From Archegozetes longisetosus (Eukaryota; Arthropoda; Arachnida; Sarcoptiformes; Trhypochthoniidae), in assembly GCA_018873245.2 (NCBI GenBank), contig JAEMBT020000008.1, positions 15,686,090 through 15,750,089 on the forward strand: a stretch of DNA of 64,000 nt, in the 5' to 3' direction. The notes beneath the pieces were generated by a model. That model was not told the origin of the DNA. It worked only from the letters and a program-made list of their open reading frames with translations, and made no database searches. The position numbers and the translations under genes were made by a program. This document shows positions 60,240-64,000 of this stretch, in pieces (position 1 is the first letter of the stretch; the number at the start of each line of letters is the position of its first letter).

Positions 60240-63015
60240 GTAAGAGAAATCGATATTTTCTTTTGGTTTTGATCTTGTTTTTTCTCTATTCGCTGCACTA
60301 AAGCATAACGCGTTTGCTATGATTGAGCAAAACAAGGTTCTGGATCTGAGCTATTTTTAAACACTATGTATTCAAATTTGAATTCCTTAGCGAAAATCGA
60401 GTGCTTTAAAATTCAGCACATAAGAATTCATTATTTTATATAGTATTCTGAAGAATACATTCAGCATCGAATCTCTTGAATAGATCTGATAGATACTAGA
60501 TATTTGCATAGCATCTTCTCACAATAATATATTCATATCACTTTGAATATGAAATGAACACATAAATTCTCTTTGTAAACAAATCTCAAAACTGCTTTAT
60601 CTCTAAATCATTTTTAGTTGAGCTGACAATTTTTTTCGTTAGAATAAATAGCATTAGTACAATTATCAATTCATATATTTATTATAATATCTAATCCTTG
60701 AATTATTAATGAGCACAAGGAGTTAGTGACCTTCACGTCCAATTATTTCAGAGCCACTAAATCAGAAGCTGATTAATCAATTGATTTTTGACTGGGAGCT
60801 CTTTATTCTAGAATGCATAAGATTACTGCAAATTGTGATACATTGTTCTGGTATTTAATCCAAAAACAGAGAATCATGTATTCTACGTTTTGCAGCAAAT
60901 ATCTGGATTATAACAAACCCTATTAACTATTTATTACTCATGCGTTTCATACCTTATTCAAGCATTAAATGAGAAATTGAGAATATCATGGACTAAGTTT
61001 AATCAGCAGTAAATCATGCAAATTCAAGACTAAACAAATAAAACATAATTGTGTTTTAACATGGTCATCATTTCTCATGCAGTATTAATTTGAATCTTAG
61101 GAGAAAATCACAAATATAAATATACTTTATCCTTGATAACCATTAAGTAAAGTTTAGCTAACAAAGTGTTTTTAAGTGCAATCGATTTATTTTTTAATTA
61201 TTTGGCAATTCAAAGAAAGTACCATCAATTTGCCATCAATTTGCAAATGATTGGAGACAATTAAATTTACCAAGCCTTAATACCGAGAAAATCTTTATTA
61301 TTCCTAAGACGAGGTTTCAAATTGAGAACAATTAGGACTCATTCATTCAAAACCAATACCTGAATAATAAACATTGACGTCTAGACATAGACCGACTCGA
61401 CTCAATGATTTGCAGGTAATCATCTCCTAATTAGTTACCTTATGCGCGATATTTGAACTGTTAATTAACAGAATATTAAATCCAGGTATCTTAAAATCAG
61501 GCCAATCGATTCCACTAAAAACTGAAATTTGCATCAATTCAAACACGAAGCACTCTTAGTTACAAAGAGTTTAGGTTTGGACATAATATTGTAAACATTT
61601 CTTACGTAGAATTGATTTTTTTGTTTGAGGTCTAGATTTGGACTAGCCTGGAAAAGTGCAGCATAGTTTGATTAAATCTTATTTTCTGATTGTTGTTGAG
61701 CTGTAGTTGTAATGCAGTTTAGCTAAGGCACAAAAAACAATACTTCCAAACTAAAGTTCTCATCCTTTAATGCTATTAATTTCAGTTATTTAGTTAGGAA
61801 GCTATCTATAAGATCAAAGACCGCATTTTCTTTACTCAAAATGCATAAACCAGTTTTGTGAAGCCGTGCGTTTCATCTTATTTCAAAATAAAATAATATA
61901 TAATCAAAATTAATCAAACAAATAATATTAGTGGTAATTTGAATAATGAATTTTCAAAGTACTGCTGAGCCTAAAGAATCTGTTTTTCCTAGTTACTAAA
62001 TAAGGACAACGTTTTCCTGTTTATCAAATATTTTTAGAGAAGAAAAGCATTACACAGATAGAGATATTTTTGTTGTTTTGAGCTAAACTGTTACAAAGAG
62101 AACTCTTTCGGCTATAATCCATTCTCTCTAACTTTTATATTATAACAAGACTTCCACTAAATGAAGAGAAAATTGTACACTCAATTATGTTTCCATACTT
62201 TTTCATAATAAAGCTACCCTAGGTCCCAAAAGGTTCAATTATTTTTGATACAAACTATGTTTGGAGTGATTGCATCTTCTCTATAGAAGGTTTATCACAA
62301 ACTAAATCTACTGATTTATAGTGAGCTCCATTTCTATCAATAATTTTCAGTGCTTTTATACTAACAGACATTAGAATCTAATTAGACTTTTCAATCTTCA
62401 CACTATAACTAAAATTGCACGAAAAACTATATCTTTGCTCAATCTGTTTTCATAAATTAAAATATTGCGATAGCATGCGGTTGCGGTGCGGGCTAAAAGT
62501 GTGCGGTTCACAAAAAGCGTATTTGCATTGCTCTAAAAAGTACTAACTCGCGAGTTTGTGGTGCGGTTCAGTTGAAAACTTGCCTTAAATTGAACTGACA
62601 ATATGTTTATGACGTTTAAAAGGTTTTCTGTTATACTGAAACTTGAGTTCATATTTACAATTTTGCATTGTGTAGCTCACGATTTGTGAGCGCTTCTGTA
62701 ACTTTTCTCACAACAGCGCCACATCGAGAAGGTTTCAAATCTGAACTAATCTCTTTGATTAACTCGTAAGTAAACTATTCTTTTACTAATGCTTACTCTT
62801 ATACTGTACTAATTTAATAATACTAATTAACTAAATTTATATTCTCATGTTTTGAGTTCACTTTTTAAGAGTGGTTGCCATAAATTATAATTAAACGGTT
62901 AAGTTTAACACCATTTAAACTTTTGATGTTGCAGTCAATAAGACATTTGTTAACAATACAAACCATACGCACAACTTTGAATATTGACTATTTTTTATTT
63001 GAAATTAATTAATTT
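60240..63015 (+). other. Start of the next Slp-type intron
   Basis: Begins GTAAGA. No following coding exon recognised up to the window end. A small GC-richer patch with three GTGCGGTT words lies at 62475–62575. Confidence 0.5.
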
Positions 63016-63204
63016 TTACTCATACAATGTGGGAGAAAGTGCTTGAACTTTGAATCTAAAGCCAGTTTCTTCTTGATCGAGTGCAACGTACAGACACACC
63101 CACTCTTCTTGTGGTTTCGTTAGCTTCAAGTTATGAACTATAGAATTACATAACAATTCAGATAAGTTTATGAACGGCTTGAAAAGTTTCGATAAAGTAG
63201 TCAT
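63016..63204 (-). CDS. Small open reading frame, unrecognised, antisense in the Slp-type intron
   Basis: A 62-codon frame with a true ATG and an in-frame upstream stop. It reads MTTLSKLFKPFINLSELLCN, then TKPQEEWVCLYVALDQEETG and FRFKVQALSPTLYE-stop. Its residue mix is far less biased than surrounding noise frames and its GC is higher, so it may be a real small gene or an exon. No family recognised. If real it is nested on the opposite strand of the Rab-effector gene. Confidence 0.3.
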   Translation of the reverse strand: MTTLSKLFKPFINLSELLCNSIVHNLKLTKPQEEWVCLYVALDQEETGFRFKVQALSPTLYE

Positions 63205-63607
63205 AGTTTTTATTGTTTAAAGTAGTTTAGTTTCTATGATCGAACTTCGGATGCAAAACAAAGCAATCAAACGCTTATCTATTTTTTCATCAACAAACGA
63301 TAGGCGAAACACTTGTTGATCATATGTGACCTATTCTTCTATTCTATTAATTTTCAGAAGTGAAAAACTGTTTTTGCAGCTTTTACAGTTCGCCATAAAT
63401 TTGATCCTCAATTCGCAAAATACATTACTATTGAAACATTACTTATGCTAAAATTGAATGATTAAATGCTTTTAATTCATGATTTTTCATTTGCAAGCTG
63501 TTCAAAAATATTTTACTCAATTTATTCTAAGAACTTTGATATTTTAACAGAGCATTCAAATAAATAATGATGATTTGCAGCTCCACGCTTAGCAAAAATA
63601 CAGGGTA

Positions 63608-63624
63608 TATCTATCTATCTATCT
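63608..63624. repeat. Short (TATC)n run
   Basis: Four TATC units. No role evident. Confidence 0.8.
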
Positions 63625-64000
63625 GCATGGACAGCATAAAAAATTGTAAAATTTAAAGTTTATTCTATCTCAGTTAGAGTATAATAACTCATAGAGTCAC
63701 CTAAAACAGTGTTGTAACCCAAAAAATGATTGAATCGAAATAAGAATGACTAGACAAAAAAATTGAAGGGTATATCATTTTCAAACAAACAATCAGTTCT
63801 AGCTAACAATATACGGAAGAAAAGTTTATTGATCTTTATTATAAATTTTAATTTCGGTATTTGCATAACTATTAAGCTATAGTTGAGTCAGTTGATTGCG
63901 TAACTAAAGAGGATAGTTATTTTTCTTCCGTTTTAATCAATCTGACAATCATATCTTCAACCATTGCAACAAAATAAGCGAAAACCTAACCAATAGTGAC

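Noticed and set aside
1-64000. CRISPR arrays, prokaryotic operons, phage or plasmid modules
   Set aside because: No regularly spaced repeats and no prokaryotic gene organisation. Spliced genes and poly(A) signals show a eukaryotic nuclear locus.

Overview
This is a nuclear window from an animal. Evidence: AT-rich intergenic DNA, many short GT–AG introns (mostly 50–85 bp), AATAAA signals, and genes of the eukaryotic nonsense-mediated decay, SMN-complex, mitochondrial-import and Rab-effector families. I think it is an arthropod, possibly a non-insect such as a mite, because it carries a vertebrate-like histidine ammonia-lyase, a bitesize/Slp-type Rab effector and a mite-like C2H2 protein. That placement is a guess from family resemblance.

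Layout. 1–7.4 kb: AT-rich, no convincing gene. 7.4–17.5 kb: a compact cluster. On the minus strand are PAM16 (7435–8988), a NUDT8-like Nudix hydrolase lying entirely inside PAM16 intron 4 (7605–8336), and UPF2 (9506–13469). On the plus strand are GEMIN8 (13826–14512, head to head with UPF2) and HAL (14952–17529). 17.5–25.1 kb: a repeat-rich stretch with a 13-finger C2H2 gene, an F-box/LRR gene, two copies of a dispersed repeat, a hAT-type MITE inserted in one copy, a foldback element and two frame-broken coding relics. 25.1–46.9 kb: gene-poor, with a possible transposase-type zinc-finger relic and two more inverted-repeat elements. 46.9–64 kb: the 5' part of a synaptotagmin-like (bitesize/Slp) Rab-effector gene with an 8.6-kb first coding intron; its C2 domains would lie beyond the window.

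Function. The dense cluster is housekeeping: mitochondrial import (PAM16), probable CoA or nucleotide clean-up (Nudix), mRNA surveillance (UPF2), snRNP assembly (GEMIN8) and histidine catabolism (HAL). They do not form a pathway.

Two points matter for anyone using this annotation. First, UPF2 and HAL each carry one apparent missing base inside a short homopolymer while the rest of the gene is intact. These look like assembly errors, not pseudogenes. Second, the Nudix frame in the PAM16 intron opens exactly at an in-phase 3' splice site 85 bp below PAM16 exon 4 and has no AATAAA of its own before PAM16 exon 5, so the two products probably share a transcript or are alternatively spliced. I saw no CRISPR, rRNA, convincing tRNA or prokaryotic-type locus.
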